This document shows positions 1 through 11,194 of a stretch of 64,000 nucleotides of DNA, piece after piece. Position 1 is the stretch's first letter. Each line of letters begins with the position of its first letter. Made by a program: the position numbers and the translations under genes. Where the stretch lies: positions 33,146,369-33,210,368 of the forward strand of contig NC_087064.1 in assembly GCF_963678635.1 (NCBI RefSeq). The letters are read 5' to 3'. The notes under the pieces were generated by a model. That model searched no databases, was not told the origin of the DNA, and was given only the letters and a program-made list of their open reading frames with translations. This DNA comes from Symsagittifera roscoffensis. Lineage: Eukaryota > Xenacoelomorpha > Acoela > Convolutidae.

Positions 1-1777
1 AGGACAGAGTCATGTCTCAGATGCTGAAACACTTCTCGTACTCCGGCCAGGAACTCCTGCTGAAGATTTTGAACAGGAGCTGGGTGGAAAGCCGTGTCCC
101 AGCCAAGTGGAAACAGGCAGTGATCGTGCCCATCAGGAAACCGAAAAAGCCAGCGGATGCGATAAAGAGCTATAGGCCGGCTTCCCTCCTCAGTTGCGTT
201 TCCAAGGCGCTTGAAGCTTTGGTGACAAACAGGCTGAAGAAGTGGGTGAGAACAAACAACATCATTCCGGTGGAACAGTCAGGTTTCCAATCGCGCAGGA
301 CCACTCAAGACGTACTGGCGAACATCACCCAGTCGGCGATGGATAACCTGCAGGCCAAGAAGAGGACTATCGTAGCGGCGGTGGACTTCAGAGCGGCTTT
401 TGATACAGTCTGGCGGGGAGGTCTCCTCAGAGACATGGCGCGCCTAAACCTTCACCCGGTTGCTGTGAAGTCGCTTCAGTCCTTTCTGAGGGACAGACGG
501 GCGGTTGTGCGATGGGAAGATAAAACCAGCAGATGCCGTATCCTGAAAGAAGGAGAGCAACGGCAGGTCTACCCGGCGCTATCAAGGCAATGGCTCCTAG
601 CGCTGAGGTAGACCAGTTCGCCGACGACCTCACTGTTTGCACAGAAGACATGACAGTAGAGGGAGCGGCCAAAAAAATGCAGCCAGCTCTCAATGCGATC
701 GAGATATGGGCCAAGGAGAACAAAAATGAGATTGCAGCAGACAAAACGGAGGTGCTGGTGATTAGCTTGGACCCCAGAGAAACAGCGGGGAAGGCAGTCC
801 CTGAGCTGATGATGGACAACACAAGAATCAGATCGGAGAAACAAGCGACAATTCTTGGAGTTTCCATAGACTCCCAGCTGACCTTCACGAGTCACTGCCA
901 GAACATGGCGAAGAAAATCTCGAAGAGGACACAAGTACTTTCCGCGTTGGCGGGGAAGAACTGGGAAATCGTGGCGAACGATCTCCGCAGTGTGTACTGC
1001 AGTTATGTCCGACCGGGAGGACTCTACAGTTCGGAAATTGGGGGCCCGTTTCTAGCCAGGACCAACATCAACAGGCTAGAAGTTGTCAACAACAGGGCAG
1101 CGGCAATAATAACGGGTACCCCACGCGGATAGCCAGCAAGCGCGATCAAGTGCGAAGCCATGATTCAGAACATTGACCTGATCATTGCGGACGGAGCAGC
1201 CATGCAGATGGTAAAGTACCTTGAGCTACCAGAAGACCATCATCTGTGTAAACTGGCAGAGAGAGAAGTCACCACGAGACTGAAGGCCAGGGCTGAGAAC
1301 TCTTTCAGACCCGACTAGCGCAGGGTAGCAAGAAACAGCGTAAACGAGCTGCCACAGGGTATGGATCCAAGAGAAATGATCCTGAGAGGAAAAGATGCAA
1401 AGAACGAAGAAAGGTACCAGACGGAAACACCACCAAACTCAAAACACCGACAAGCTTTCAACGAAGAACATCTACCACGCTCAGTAAACAGAACGCGCGC
1501 AGGAGAGACGTTTCTGTACAGACTGAGAGTAAACAGAGAAACATCACTCAAGGACACCAAGTACAGATTTCGGCTATCACAGAATCCTATATGCGAGCAC
1601 TGCGATGAGGAAGAACCAGAAACAACGGAACACTACCTACAAATTGGGACCGGGCCAGAAAACAGCACCTGGGAAGAAACCCAACCTTGACGCTTTTGCA
1701 GACCAACCCCATTAACATCATCTTATTCGCAATAAGCACTGGACATTTCAAGTCCCCCGATTATCAGGAGGGCTCCT

Positions 1778-1779
<2 letters not shown>
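1..1779 (+). mobile_element. LINE A, 5'-truncated by window edge, decayed non-LTR retrotransposon
   Basis: This is the distal part of a non-LTR retrotransposon whose 5' part lies outside the window. Seen: reverse-transcriptase reading frames from 12 to 1690, a short 3' untranslated stretch after 1690, and a CA microsatellite beginning directly after GGCTCCTAAA. Simple-repeat tails are common in several LINE clades (family knowledge), so I place the element end at about 1779. Its base composition is clearly less AT-rich than the intergenic DNA further on. I cannot assign the clade with confidence; the conserved-residue pattern is Jockey/CR1-like. Confidence 0.8.
12..1690 (+). pseudogene. Reverse transcriptase of LINE A, broken by deletion, stop and frameshift
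   Basis: The first frame (12-611) carries the early RT motifs: AVIVPIRKPKKP, then SYRPASLLS, EQSGFQSRRTTQDVL and VDFRAAFD (palm motif A). The next frame (about 600-1132) resumes at QFADDL, the catalytic F/YADD motif C, and continues through LGVSIDSQLTF to NNRAAAIITG. Sequence for the usual GVPQGSVLSP motif between them is missing, so a deletion plus frameshift has removed part of the palm. An in-frame TAG at 1130-1132 is followed by more matching coding (to about 1318). A further frame (1361-1690) ends with CEHCDEEEPETTEHYL, resembling the C-terminal CCHC-like motif of LINE proteins with its last cysteine lost. The copy cannot be functional. Confidence 0.85.

Positions 1780-1780
<1 letters not shown>

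Positions 1781-1819
<39 letters not shown>
1781..1819 (+). repeat. (CA)n microsatellite, LINE A tail
   Basis: About 19 uninterrupted CA units directly follow the LINE A 3' end and stop 15 bp before the first start codon of the giant broken ORF. It may be the tail of LINE A expanded by slippage. Confidence 0.9.
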
Positions 1820-1822
<3 letters not shown>

Positions 1823-1833
1823 ACCGCCCGAAC

Positions 1834-2747
1834 ATGAGAGTGATGAGGTGGAGAAACGGGGCTCTATCAGGGAGTGACTTGGCGAACGAGCCTGGATTGG
1901 GAAGTTCAAGGACCTACCAGCCAAGTGAGATGCCTTTGCCCACCAAGCCTAAGCCTGGACTGAGGAGGATGCATCAGGAGATGAACAACAAGGCTGCTTC
2001 GTCTAATTCACAATTGAGAGCATTTGTGCGACCAAAGAGGGCGAGAGTAGAAGAGGAGGTTCAAACGAACGAGACTATGCAAGATCTCAATGGGACGACA
2101 GAAGAATTAGAGAAGAATAGAAGGGAGCTGGACGAGATGACCAAGACCATGCTCAGTATAGAAGAAATTTGGAAGACTGCAACAAGAAGCAGAGTGAAGA
2201 AATGGAGCGCTGAGGGCGAGAATACAAGCAGCGATCGGAGCGTCTGTCGTTAACTACAGCAGTAGAAAAAGCGATACCTACAAAGGATATTCCTCGTGGG
2301 CAGTCCCCGATGGAACTCTTGACGCCTCGAGAAATGAGTCAGACGACAGAAACGCGACTCCCGACTACAACTGGTCGAGTGACAATTCCGGATCCGAGTG
2401 ACACCTTAGGAGATCCAGTCGTAGAGCAAACGGTGAGGAAGCTGATAGAGACAGCAGGACGACTGGTTGCCAACAGGAATGCGCCAGGTTCCGGGGTGAC
2501 TGCACCCTATGGAACAATCGATGACACGGGCAGAGTACAATTCTCCTAAGACGTGATGACCAGAGAGGTAGTTAGCAATGCAACATCATCAACAAAGGGC
2601 TCTGAGGATCCAGACAGAAAGATACGAGGGATGCTGGCGAAGAAAGTGTCCCGAGTAATTGACGTGCAAAAGAACAATCAGTTGAGGTATAGCTTCACAG
2701 AAGCTCCGGATACGGATCCGAGAGCCTGCTTCAATCGATCGACCTGA
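1834..2747 (+). pseudogene. Giant ORF, N-terminal charged and coiled-coil segment
   Basis: Residues from ATG 1834 are rich in charge and proline, followed by a heptad-like stretch (EELEKNRRELDEMTKTML) and, in the neighbouring frame, KKQSEEMER with a stop, suggesting a coiled coil. After a frameshift near 2170-2230 the frame joins the one used up to 3497 (for example KAIPTKDIPRGQSPMELLTP at about 2268-2327). An N-terminal coiled coil followed by an esterase recalls ORF1 proteins of CR1/L2-type LINEs (family knowledge), but no RNA-binding motif is visible. The start at 1834 is the first ATG after the CA tract; the original start is uncertain. Confidence 0.5.
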
Positions 2748-2762
2748 TGCCCAGCAGTAAAT

Positions 2763-3497
2763 ATGCAGCAACCGCCACTTGGGACACCACATCTGATACT
2801 GGGGGACAGCTTGGTCAGAGTGCTCCAAAATTTGAGGACTTCCTGGATCACCACGGTGATGGAGTTTGGAGGCGCAACGATAGCCCAGTTATTTTGGATG
2901 GTGGAGCTGATGAACCCAGGGAGAATCCCTAATGTAATGATCCTAGCAGGGACGAACAACATATAGAGAAGCTCAGATGAGGAAGAGGCGCTTTGGGAGT
3001 CGATGATGGTGTGCCTATTTACTACTCTCTGGCAGCGATTCAACTGCGCGGTACTGACCGTTTGCACTGTACCAATGAGCACAAAGATGTTGACCGCAGC
3101 AGGGAGGAGAAATAAAGAAGGAGCAATCAGGTGGAACATCATCCTGAGGAATTTTGCGAGTCGGAATGCTGAACGGATGATCCCTATGGATATTGAGCAC
3201 GAGCTGAGAGCTATGGATCAGGCCACACTGACTACTGACGGCATCCACTTTGACAGCATCGAGGGACAAGCCTGGTTGAACAGAGTCTTCCAAGAGCGAC
3301 TAGATGAAATGGAAGTAGAACTCTTTGACACGGGAGTGCTGAAGAAGGAAGAAACGTCGGTTAAACCGACAATTTCAACGTTTGTGCCTCCTAACCTAGA
3401 AACACATTTGGAAACGGTCACAGCCGTGTTGACCTACAGGCCGCAAAGCTCTAGCAAATCAGGGCAAAGAACGGACGTACTCAGCTCGTGGGGGTAG
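2763..3497 (+). pseudogene. Giant ORF, SGNH/GDSL-hydrolase-like domain (broken by TAG at 2964-2966)
   Basis: The translated block starts LILGDSLVRVL, which fits SGNH block I (GDS with the nucleophilic serine). It continues with GGATIAQL (block II-like glycine region), VMILAGTNNI (block III, G-x-N-N) and TTDGIHFDS (block V, D-x-x-H), spaced about 55, 30 and 100 residues apart as in the family. SGNH hydrolases are esterases or lipases, and such a domain occurs in ORF1 of some CR1-clade LINEs and in some other eukaryotic proteins. All four conserved positions are still present although a TAG follows GTNNI. That implies either recent decay or past selection on the fold. The domain identity is good; its role here is inference. 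Confidence 0.7.
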
Positions 3498-4099
3498 CGC
3501 CTTTGAGAAGAACCATCAATCCTAGACAAAGACTAGGGCCTGTCAACCCGACAGCGGAAGCGACCAGCACCTCTAGATCGGATACGAGATCAGAGACGAC
3601 GAGCACCAGTCGAGAGGAGCGACGCCCAAACAGGAGCTCTCTGATGTGGTCGAGGCCCATACCTTCTCCCCGGCACATATATAAGGATGATCTGATGAAA
3701 CTGAAGCTTCAGACGGTGAGCTTTGCAGCAGATGCCATGAGGATGTTGAATGGAGCGAGGTTGTCTGTCAACGGACTGTACTCAAAACAGGCGTGGACTG
3801 GTTAATAGCTGCTGGCATAAACTTCAACTCTACAACTGCCTTAAGGTTTTGCCGATCTAGAGGGACTGCCCTTGAACAATACAATGGGTCCAGTGAATGC
3901 AAGACCGTTACAAGACGTGAAACTGAATCACGACGAAGGAAATTGAGAAGAGAGACCTGGAAGATTCCTGACCACGAGGGCGTTTATTGGACAACATGTG
4001 AAGATGTTCAGGCAGGTGAAAGCACCCCCAGGCCATGTGAAAGAAAAAGGGTATCCGAAACAAGTGAATCAGGAAGCTGATGTTCAGAGATAAGGTGGG

Positions 4100-4833
4100 T
4101 TGATAGCGATAAAGAAGGATGAGACCATCTTTGCTGCATACGACAAGGCAGTAATGAGGAAGGCCAAGATCTTGATAGTCGCGAATTCAGACTTTGCATA
4201 TACCTCCAAGTCTCTGTTTTGGCCTGATGTGATAATGTTAGCAGCGGTCGACCTGGACCTAACACAATCCGTGTCGATGTCGATCGGAGTGCAAATGCAG
4301 TTAGATATGAACCCAATCACAATTGTGTTCGCTGGCATCAATGACCATCTACCCAGCAGAGGTTTCCTGAGCATACTCAGAGAGCCTACGACAGCCGAAG
4401 CCGCTGTATGTCCAGCTATAAAAGATATCCTCGAAACAATGGGTGAAGTAGAGGATACCCTGAAAGAGGGTGCCTTCACTAAAATAACACCGAGCGCCGT
4501 GTTTGCACTGTCTCCGGAATATGCACATCTCTCGGATGGACTGAAGTTCGTGTATGCGATTGTGGCTTTGCTCTCGGAAGGGAATATGATGTGATCATAT
4601 CTGCCCCAAATCGCGAAATAGAGATCGAGAATCTGAGGCCACTCATAGCTGAATTACCTGCGTTGTGGTCTGACATCTCGAATGCAGTGAGAAGATTCAA
4701 GGACCATTCACTACACATGCTAGTATTGGATGAAGTACTGAGGTTAAAACTGTCCAACTTCAGTAGACAACTTAAATTGAAGCCAGGAATTGACGATGAA
4801 CATCGAGTGATCGTAGCGAAATCAAACGATTAA
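4100..4833 (+). pseudogene. Giant ORF, possible second degenerate SGNH-like segment
   Basis: Two frames (4100-4594 and 4591-4833, one frameshift) translate to a regular alpha/beta-looking segment. It has KILIVANSDF, then FWPDVIMLAAVDLDL, then ITIVFAGINDHL and later LSDGLKFVYAIV. The order and spacing of NSDF, GIND and DGLKF parallel GDS, GTNN and DGIHF of the domain just upstream, so it may be a duplicated copy without the catalytic serine and histidine. This is a pattern match by eye and could be chance. The remaining residues match no family I recognise. Confidence 0.35.
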
Positions 4834-4845
4834 TGGTTCTGATGA

Positions 4846-5984
4846 ATGGACGTAAGAGAGGAAGGAGAGACGAGAAACAACTCCAAAGAGACCAGAGCTC
4901 ACTTGGAAGCGCTGGTTTTGAGGACAAAACCAGAGGCTAACCAGTGGCTGCACTTAACCCCTCGGATAGCAGCATTGGGAGCGGATGCTTTCGAGCAAGG
5001 CCCCGTTATGATCAAGAAGAATCATGCCTATTTAGTGAAGGAGGTGAACCTGGCCGAAAATGCTGAAGAAAAATCAGCCGAGTTTGTGAACAGAGTGTGC
5101 CAAGTTACCCTAGAAGCTTTCTGGACCCAGAAAGTGAAGGGGGAAAAAGGCTTTGACCGGACTGTTAGCATACTGGAAGGGGTAGGAGCCGGATGGACTG
5201 CTTCCATCTTGGCGAAAATTTACCCAACACTTTCCCGATATTTGATAAAGAAATTCCTCCAAGCAGTAGTGGAAGTATCGATCGTTGAACTACTAGCCTT
5301 GATCGTGACCTTTGGAGCAGAAAATTTTGTGAAAGGACCCGTTGTACCGCTCACCGAAGGAATTCAAAACCTGCGATTAGATGGACTTCTAACGTTGGTT
5401 GCAATAACGCATGGAAACTTGGGATGGCTGATGAATTTGACGCGCTACCCAGAGCAGATGAGAGAGAGAGGAAGTTCGACGTGAAGAGAGCTACGGATTC
5501 CTGGAATAAGATAAGAGATTTGAGACACATTCTTATCAAGTACCTCCTACAGCAGAATCGCTTTGGAACAGGAGAGGATGAAACAATCCAGAGGGAGGAA
5601 GATGTGCGACGACATGTTGGGGGCATGCCCCTGTTAACTGATCTGAGCTTAGCTATGAGGACCGATCCCTTAGCGTTGATCAGAGGAGCCACGGAGTTCG
5701 TGACAGTCATTTACGGACCAGCAGTCACGTTTCCGTTCCCTGATGTTATGGTGGAAGCAGACAGGAGGTCGGTGCTGCACCTGAACCTCATATCAGCAGT
5801 GGACGGAAGTGCGCTGAATTGGTGTGAGCAGCACGTATTGCGAGAACTCATGAGCAAAGATCTGTTGTTTGCCAAGATATCGGAGCCAGAGATTACGGTC
5901 GTCAATTTCGATGATCACTTCCGTGATCGCATGGGAGAAGTGGACAGAGGGCACCTTGAGGTGTTCTCGAAATCTGGAACCTAA
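4846..5984 (+). pseudogene. Giant ORF, central unrecognised segment
   Basis: Frames 4846-5484 and 5424-5984 overlap by 60 bases; the protein sense moves from one to the other near 5440-5480, marking a frameshift. The translation is mixed helical and hydrophobic (for example VSIVELLALIVTFGAENFV and a later VNFDDHFRDRMGEVDRGH) and contains few low-complexity stretches, so it looks like folded protein rather than chance ORF. No catalytic motif is recognised. Confidence 0.5.
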
Positions 5985-6049
5985 GGGCCTGTGACAAAAC
6001 GAATGGCGAGATCACGAGAGTTCCTCGTCTCACTGCAGCATATCACAAG

Positions 6050-7465
6050 GTGAGAGAAGAGACGAAAAACTGGGGCGATTACGAGAAGCTGTCGGAAGAA
6101 ATCCCTGAATTTCCTCTGATAAGAAGGATGTTGCTCGGAGCAGTCTCCGTAGTGCAAACTCCCAGGTTGAGAGCGCTTGAGACAAATCAAAGGAGAGTGG
6201 CGAAACTCTCGGAAACGATGGATCCGTGTTTTGTGGGCAGGAATGCCGCAGTGCTGCAGCATACGCAATTTGTTTACACGGATCAAGCAACGAGAAGGCG
6301 GATAAGCAACGCAGCGACTCCGAAGCCTGGAGGATTTGACAGGAAGTAGGCGAAACTGGATCTAGCGCCTATGAAAAAGAGAGGCAGAGCTGAATTACCA
6401 GAGTCTTCCCTGATCTTGACGAGTGTGGAGCCGGAGTTAACGGTGGGAGGAACGCTAGAGACGAGAAATTTGCTAGCACCCTTCGGATATGAAGAGGTAA
6501 GAATAATCTATGGAGAGGAAGAAGATCTGTCAGCTGGTAAGCTGGTCATACCGAATTTTCCGGAAGGGCCCAGAAGTGAAGAACAAGGGCCGTCAAATTC
6601 GAAAGAGAAACCAAAAGGAGATGATGGACAGGGAGGAAGCCGTCGATCGGAGGAATCTATGCAACAGGCATCGACAGGAAGAGTATCCAGCCTAAACTTC
6701 ATTTTCCTCAGTGATTTTGAAAATGGTGCGGATGCGTTAGAAACGACTGAGCCAGCAGACGAGGGTACTTCCACACTGGAACCCCAGTCAGCCTTTTTGG
6801 AAACGAGCCGGAATCTGCCAGAGAGCGGCTCTCCGAGCAATTCTAAAGATACAGAACAGAGACTCCTCATGGAATCACCAAGGAGAAGAAGGATAGAATG
6901 CGCTGCCAGAGTACCTTTCTTGGGAACGTTGCCCAAAGAAGAGTGAGAGGTGCATCACAGGAACCATGAAAATAGGACGGGATGTAGAAGGGATAGAGTA
7001 GCCTTTATGGAAGAGGTCTGGACGGTAGTTCAGAGCTTTGGTACCCAGTCCATTTTGAAACTGGGTCTCAATCGACCACTAATGCGGGAGGTCCTTGACA
7101 AACTCGACGAGTGTGAAGGGAGATTGAGTGAGTTTTTGCGTGAGGCAAACTCTCCTATCAAGATGACGTCGCAAGAAGACAAAGGAGAAGTGATGTATCT
7201 GTCAAGAACCCGGAATGGAACGATGCGGTCAAAATTGGTGATTGACCAGGTTATTGAAAGTAAGATGAAACTGGGCAGCAAGGTGACATTGAGGAAGGCG
7301 GGAAAGACGAAGGTGGATTCCGAAATCTCGACAAAAGCTGTCAACTCAGCGAAAAGAAAACGATTTGAAGAAGCTATGAATCTGGGAAAGGGTGATGATC
7401 GATTACCTGGCACAGACAGGATGCTGACTGATGTAGCGGAAGGGTTGCAACGTGATGAACCATGA
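6050..7465 (+). pseudogene. Giant ORF, acidic linker region with three in-frame stops
   Basis: Frames 6050-6349, 6371-6946 and 6950-7465 are all frame 2 and are separated by single stops, so they are one reading frame. The first part (IPEFPLIRRMLLGAVSVVQ, later RRRISNAATPK) looks structured. The middle part (about 6560-6900) is Ser/Glu/Lys-rich and probably disordered, and the last part is Lys-rich. An acidic and basic linker between structured parts is typical of long multidomain proteins. No family recognised. Confidence 0.5.
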
Positions 7466-7558
7466 AAAAGGAAGGGTTATATGACAGCTAGTCCCAGTGG
7501 AATATAACCGACTGACAGTGTCTGATACTGTATCAAAAGATGAACCCGCCAATCGATA

Positions 7559-8744
7559 ATGGAGATGCTGGAATACAGAAATTCGGCCAGAGGACATTTG
7601 ATGGCTCTGGAAGACCAAAGTGCCATGGAAGGTTGTTTGGAAACAATGATGCAAGGCGCCACCCTCAAGCAGAAAGCATACTGGACTCTGGTGTCTTCCG
7701 AGATGCATGCAGAAACGATAGAGCAATTAGTGAGCCATCCATGGAGAGCGATAGTGTTACGGTTTTTAGAAGAAGAGTTGAGAACCACGCCGAGAATACA
7801 CGCTCTGATAGCAGTGCCTTAAGTGAGAACTGAGTTACAACCGAGGTTCGCCTGGTGCATGATCGGACTGACTCGTGGAGAATATGATTCAGAAGATAGG
7901 AAGAGATCGAAAGAAGAGAAAGTGTTCTTAATGACGAGTGTGAGAGATCTGATAACCCAAGAAGGAGCAGCAATAGCGTGCGCGGAGAGACGCTCTCGGT
8001 TTCCTTCGGTTCATGATAGAACAAATGTCAGTGCCAGCATTGAACACCTGTGTCAAGATATTAAGTGAAGGTGATGAACGAGCGAAAGCATTGTTCTTGC
8101 TAGCTCTGCTGGATGTGCATCAAAGTAAACCAATGCGAGTGAACATGAGGGAACCTGTGGAACTAGAACTCATGAGGAAAATAGACGAAATAAGGAGATT
8201 CTCAAACAAAGAGCTGAGGCTCACTAAGGAATCCATGGGAGTGATGCCAAAATCCAGTGAAAGCTGTGGACCAATCAGAAAGAAGTCTTACGGTTATGTG
8301 TCCGGAATCATAGGGATAGCGTACAACCCTTTCCTAAATGAGGACATACGCGATTGCTTCTTTGATTACGAGCAGGCAGTGTTGCTGAGATTCTGGACAT
8401 CGAGAATTGCAACGATAAGAAGCGCTGCTACTCAGCAGGCCAAGCTGGGACTAGTCTTGGAGGAGAAGGTGAATGCACCTTGAGTGCCAAAATGGGACAA
8501 CCGGGTAGGATTTGGATTGGGATTCTCAGACGTACGGCTGAGAACGAGTTTGATGGTAGTGAGGGAACTGATGAAACCATCATGGTGTCCGAGTACCAAC
8601 TCTGATTCGATATTACGTGCAACACAAGACGTACAGAGGGAACTGAACTCAGACTATATCCTGCGTGATCTTAACATCATCTATAACGTGATGACAACAG
8701 CCTCTAAGAGAAACGGAGATGACAAAGTAGAGTTGCCTGGCTAG
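7559..8744 (+). pseudogene. Giant ORF, helical-repeat-like segment
   Basis: Frames 7559-7822 and 7823-8068 are frame 2; 8013-8483 and 8484-8744 are frame 3 after a frameshift near 8040. The translation is helix-rich with regularly spaced leucines (SARGHLMALEDQSAMEG, AYWTLVSSEMHAETIEQLVS, KALFLLALLDVHQ), which suggests an alpha-solenoid. This is only an impression from sequence pattern. A poorly open stretch of about 90 bp (7466-7558) precedes it. Confidence 0.45.
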
Positions 8745-8777
8745 GGACCAGAGGACTGAATCAAACCTGGTAGCTGT

Positions 8778-10322
8778 ATGGCAGAATTCTGTGGACTAGA
8801 AGGTCACGTCTGTGGAGGTCTGGATTGCGTGAAGACCTTGGAGAAACAACACAAGCAGTTGACGATTTTGTTTGGGAACATTGTGATGAAGGCAAAGACA
8901 GAAACGGAACTAATTGCGGATTACCATGGAGGAACTGAGGTGAATCTAGTCACTGCACTAGGGTTCTACAGCATGTTTGGTTCTTTCGAGTCACTATTGA
9001 ATCTAGAACAAAAGCATGAGATGGTCACGGTCATCAGTGTAGAAGTGGTCCCAGGAGTTTTGCAGACTGAGCAAAAACACATAGGAAGGTGGAGGGAAGC
9101 AATCGAAGCGGAAATGAACATCCGACACAGTGAGACATTACCGCAGATCGTCGGGAGCGCGATATTTTGTGGGATCGACATTAGCTCTAATGTGTAAGAA
9201 CATATAAGAAAAGTAGCTGTGGATGTGAAAAATACGAGAACGATCGTGGATCAAGCCATCTCGGTGCCAAAATGCGTAAGACTAGCAAGAATGTCAGAAA
9301 AGTTTTACGAGTTACTGAGTAAAACATTCTCAGCGGTTCCGGGGAGAACTAAAGAAAAGTTAGAGTCGATACTGAGAAGGAAGTTCATGGGATACGCCAG
9401 TGGGAACTTCAGTGACTTTGAGAGACAGAAAGAGAAAGGATCAACCGTCACGGATTACAATGCAGTAGATGAAACTGATGAAGTCCACCGAGTGATGATG
9501 GAAGTAGAACCACTACTGGAAGATTCGGGAAAGCGTAATTGGAGGAGCATCATGTCAACACATAATGAATTTCACTGCCATTACTTGTTGCAAACATGGT
9601 GGTACCCCGGGCGTAGTAATCTAGTGTTGATCTGGGACTCTGGAGAGCTGCTCTCCATTGGTTTACCAGACTCATCACGGCCCATAACGATAGTGATAGT
9701 GGGAGTTATGATGGCAATACGATGGCTGGAAGCTCATGTGAAGGAGAACAAAAGACAGGAGGCGCCAACGAGAGAACAATTGCAGAAACTGGATTGTCTA
9801 AAAGATTTAGATCTTTTTGAGACAATGTGCAAAGTCTTGAACATTCCGATGGATGTGAAAAAGATATGAGACAGGAGACGTCTGATGCCATGGTTTAGAG
9901 CCAAAATTTTTGCATGGTTGTACGAATATGCTAAGAAGCATATCTCGAAGCACAGCAGAGTGTACAGCACGTATCAGCCGGACATTGGAGCAGGAGCTTT
10001 CAAGCTAGCTATTGTAACTGATCGGAATGCGGTGACCAGCGCAGTGAAGAGAACTTCCAGGACGATTGAATGTAATGGAAGGGAGAAAAAAGAGATGTTA
10101 AAGGAAGATTTGAAGAGAAACGTGACGTTGTGCCTCCACAACAGCTTCTGCCGAAACAGAGAATCTAATGTTGACCCCCTACTTTGTTGTAAACAAAGAG
10201 TAGAAGAGCAGAAGTGTTGGAGGACTGCTTCCAAAAGCGTAAGAATCGCTACCGATGTATTGCAAGACACAGAAACTGAAAGTGCAGAGTCAATGTCGCA
10301 GGAGGAGGAGATGGAACATTGA
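8778..10322 (+). pseudogene. Giant ORF, C-terminal segment
   Basis: Frames 8778-9197, 9219-9869 and 9885-10322 are all in frame 3 and separated by isolated stops (about 9195-9197 and 9867-9869), continuing the same frame as 8013-8744. The translation contains mixed helical and hydrophobic stretches (for example PITIVIVGVMMAIRWLEA). It ends in an acidic tail (about ETESAESMSQEEEMEH) directly before a TGA, which looks like a natural C-terminus. No domain recognised. Confidence 0.5.
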
Positions 10323-11190
10323 CAGAATGGCCCAAAAAACAAGATGCAAAAAGAAACGAAATTAGAAGAATTTAGAAGTTTTAGAACTTCTAAACGACGA
10401 AAAAAGAAGAAACAAAGAAGTGATGAAAGAGAAGAATTTAAAACTCAGAATTGTTTTGTATGTGACAGAAAAACTCAAATGAAAATCAAAGCAACCAAGT
10501 TGTAATTGAAACTGAAAGAAAACATTTAGTTGAGGATTGAACATTAAAAGAATTTGTTGCATTCATAAATTTGCATTTTGATTTTAGTTAGTGGCTTTAG
10601 AGACACTTACTATTTATTTAGAAAGGCTTGAGTGAAGAGTATATTTAAATATTCCAGCCTGCATGATTGTTTTTAATCAACTAGGACGATTGATCACTTT
10701 GTGGTGACATAAAAGGCTTGGGTAATCTCTTGGAGAGGGAGATAATTTCATTGTTCTTTCTTGTGAGGGTGATAATTTTAATATTCAGGACCAATACCAG
10801 CTAAAATTAACGAATGCAAGATGCATAGCAGGATAATTTTAGCTTGTTGGTTGGTAGGACTGTCCTGTAAACTAACACCTTTTAAAAACCTAGGAGAAAA
10901 AGTTTTAAATCAGGGCATTGACATTGAAAGTCAGAAAAAATGTTTTATCGTAGACCGTATCCTCGAAAGTGCAGATTAATGAAAGAATTTTGAAGGCTAT
11001 AAGGATGTAGTATAATGCCATTTATAATCTGCAGTGAGTCGATATGACGTGGATAAAAGTGATTTCGTGCATTTTGTAAATTCTGTTCGATGGCACTGTA
11101 CCAATTTTACGAAGACTACAAGATTCAATGGGGAAATTGACCGGACTGTCCGAGGAGTATGTGACATTCGATCAGAATTGACAAAGAGAC
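10323..11190. other. Non-coding interval, no gene seen
   Basis: After the giant ORF the sequence becomes AT-rich, with short ORFs only on either strand. It may contain the 3' untranslated end of the broken element, but I see no poly(A) tail, terminal repeat or conserved motif marking an end. Confidence 0.5.
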
Positions 11191-11194
11191 AGTT

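Larger units (their letters stand above)
1834..10322 (+). pseudogene. Giant decayed ORF (about 8.5 kb) with SGNH-hydrolase-like domain; probably from an unclassified mobile element
   Basis: At least twenty plus-strand open frames abut head to tail over this stretch. Long runs share one frame and are separated only by single stops: 2310-3497 has stops at 2547-2549 TAA, 2745-2747 TGA and 2964-2966 TAG; 6050-7822 is frame 2; 8013-10322 is frame 3. Predicted protein sense continues across each stop, for example GTNNI, stop, RSSDEEEALWESMM. I therefore read it as one intronless protein of about 2,800 residues, inactivated by stops and several frameshifts (near 3490, 3800-4080, 4590, 5450, 6030, 8040). 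All three stop codons occur, so codon reassignment does not explain it. It begins 15 bp after the LINE A tail. I see no RT, integrase or RNase H block. Function unknown; only the SGNH block near the start is recognisable. Confidence 0.75.

Noticed and set aside
2310-3497. Stop-codon reassignment or readthrough
   Set aside because: TAA, TGA and TAG all occur in frame, and frameshifts also occur; host genes in the window use all frames normally.
1834-10322. A cluster of about twenty small independent genes (phage- or operon-like array)
   Set aside because: Adjacent frames share phase over kilobases and the protein sense continues across stops, so this is one broken ORF and not many genes.
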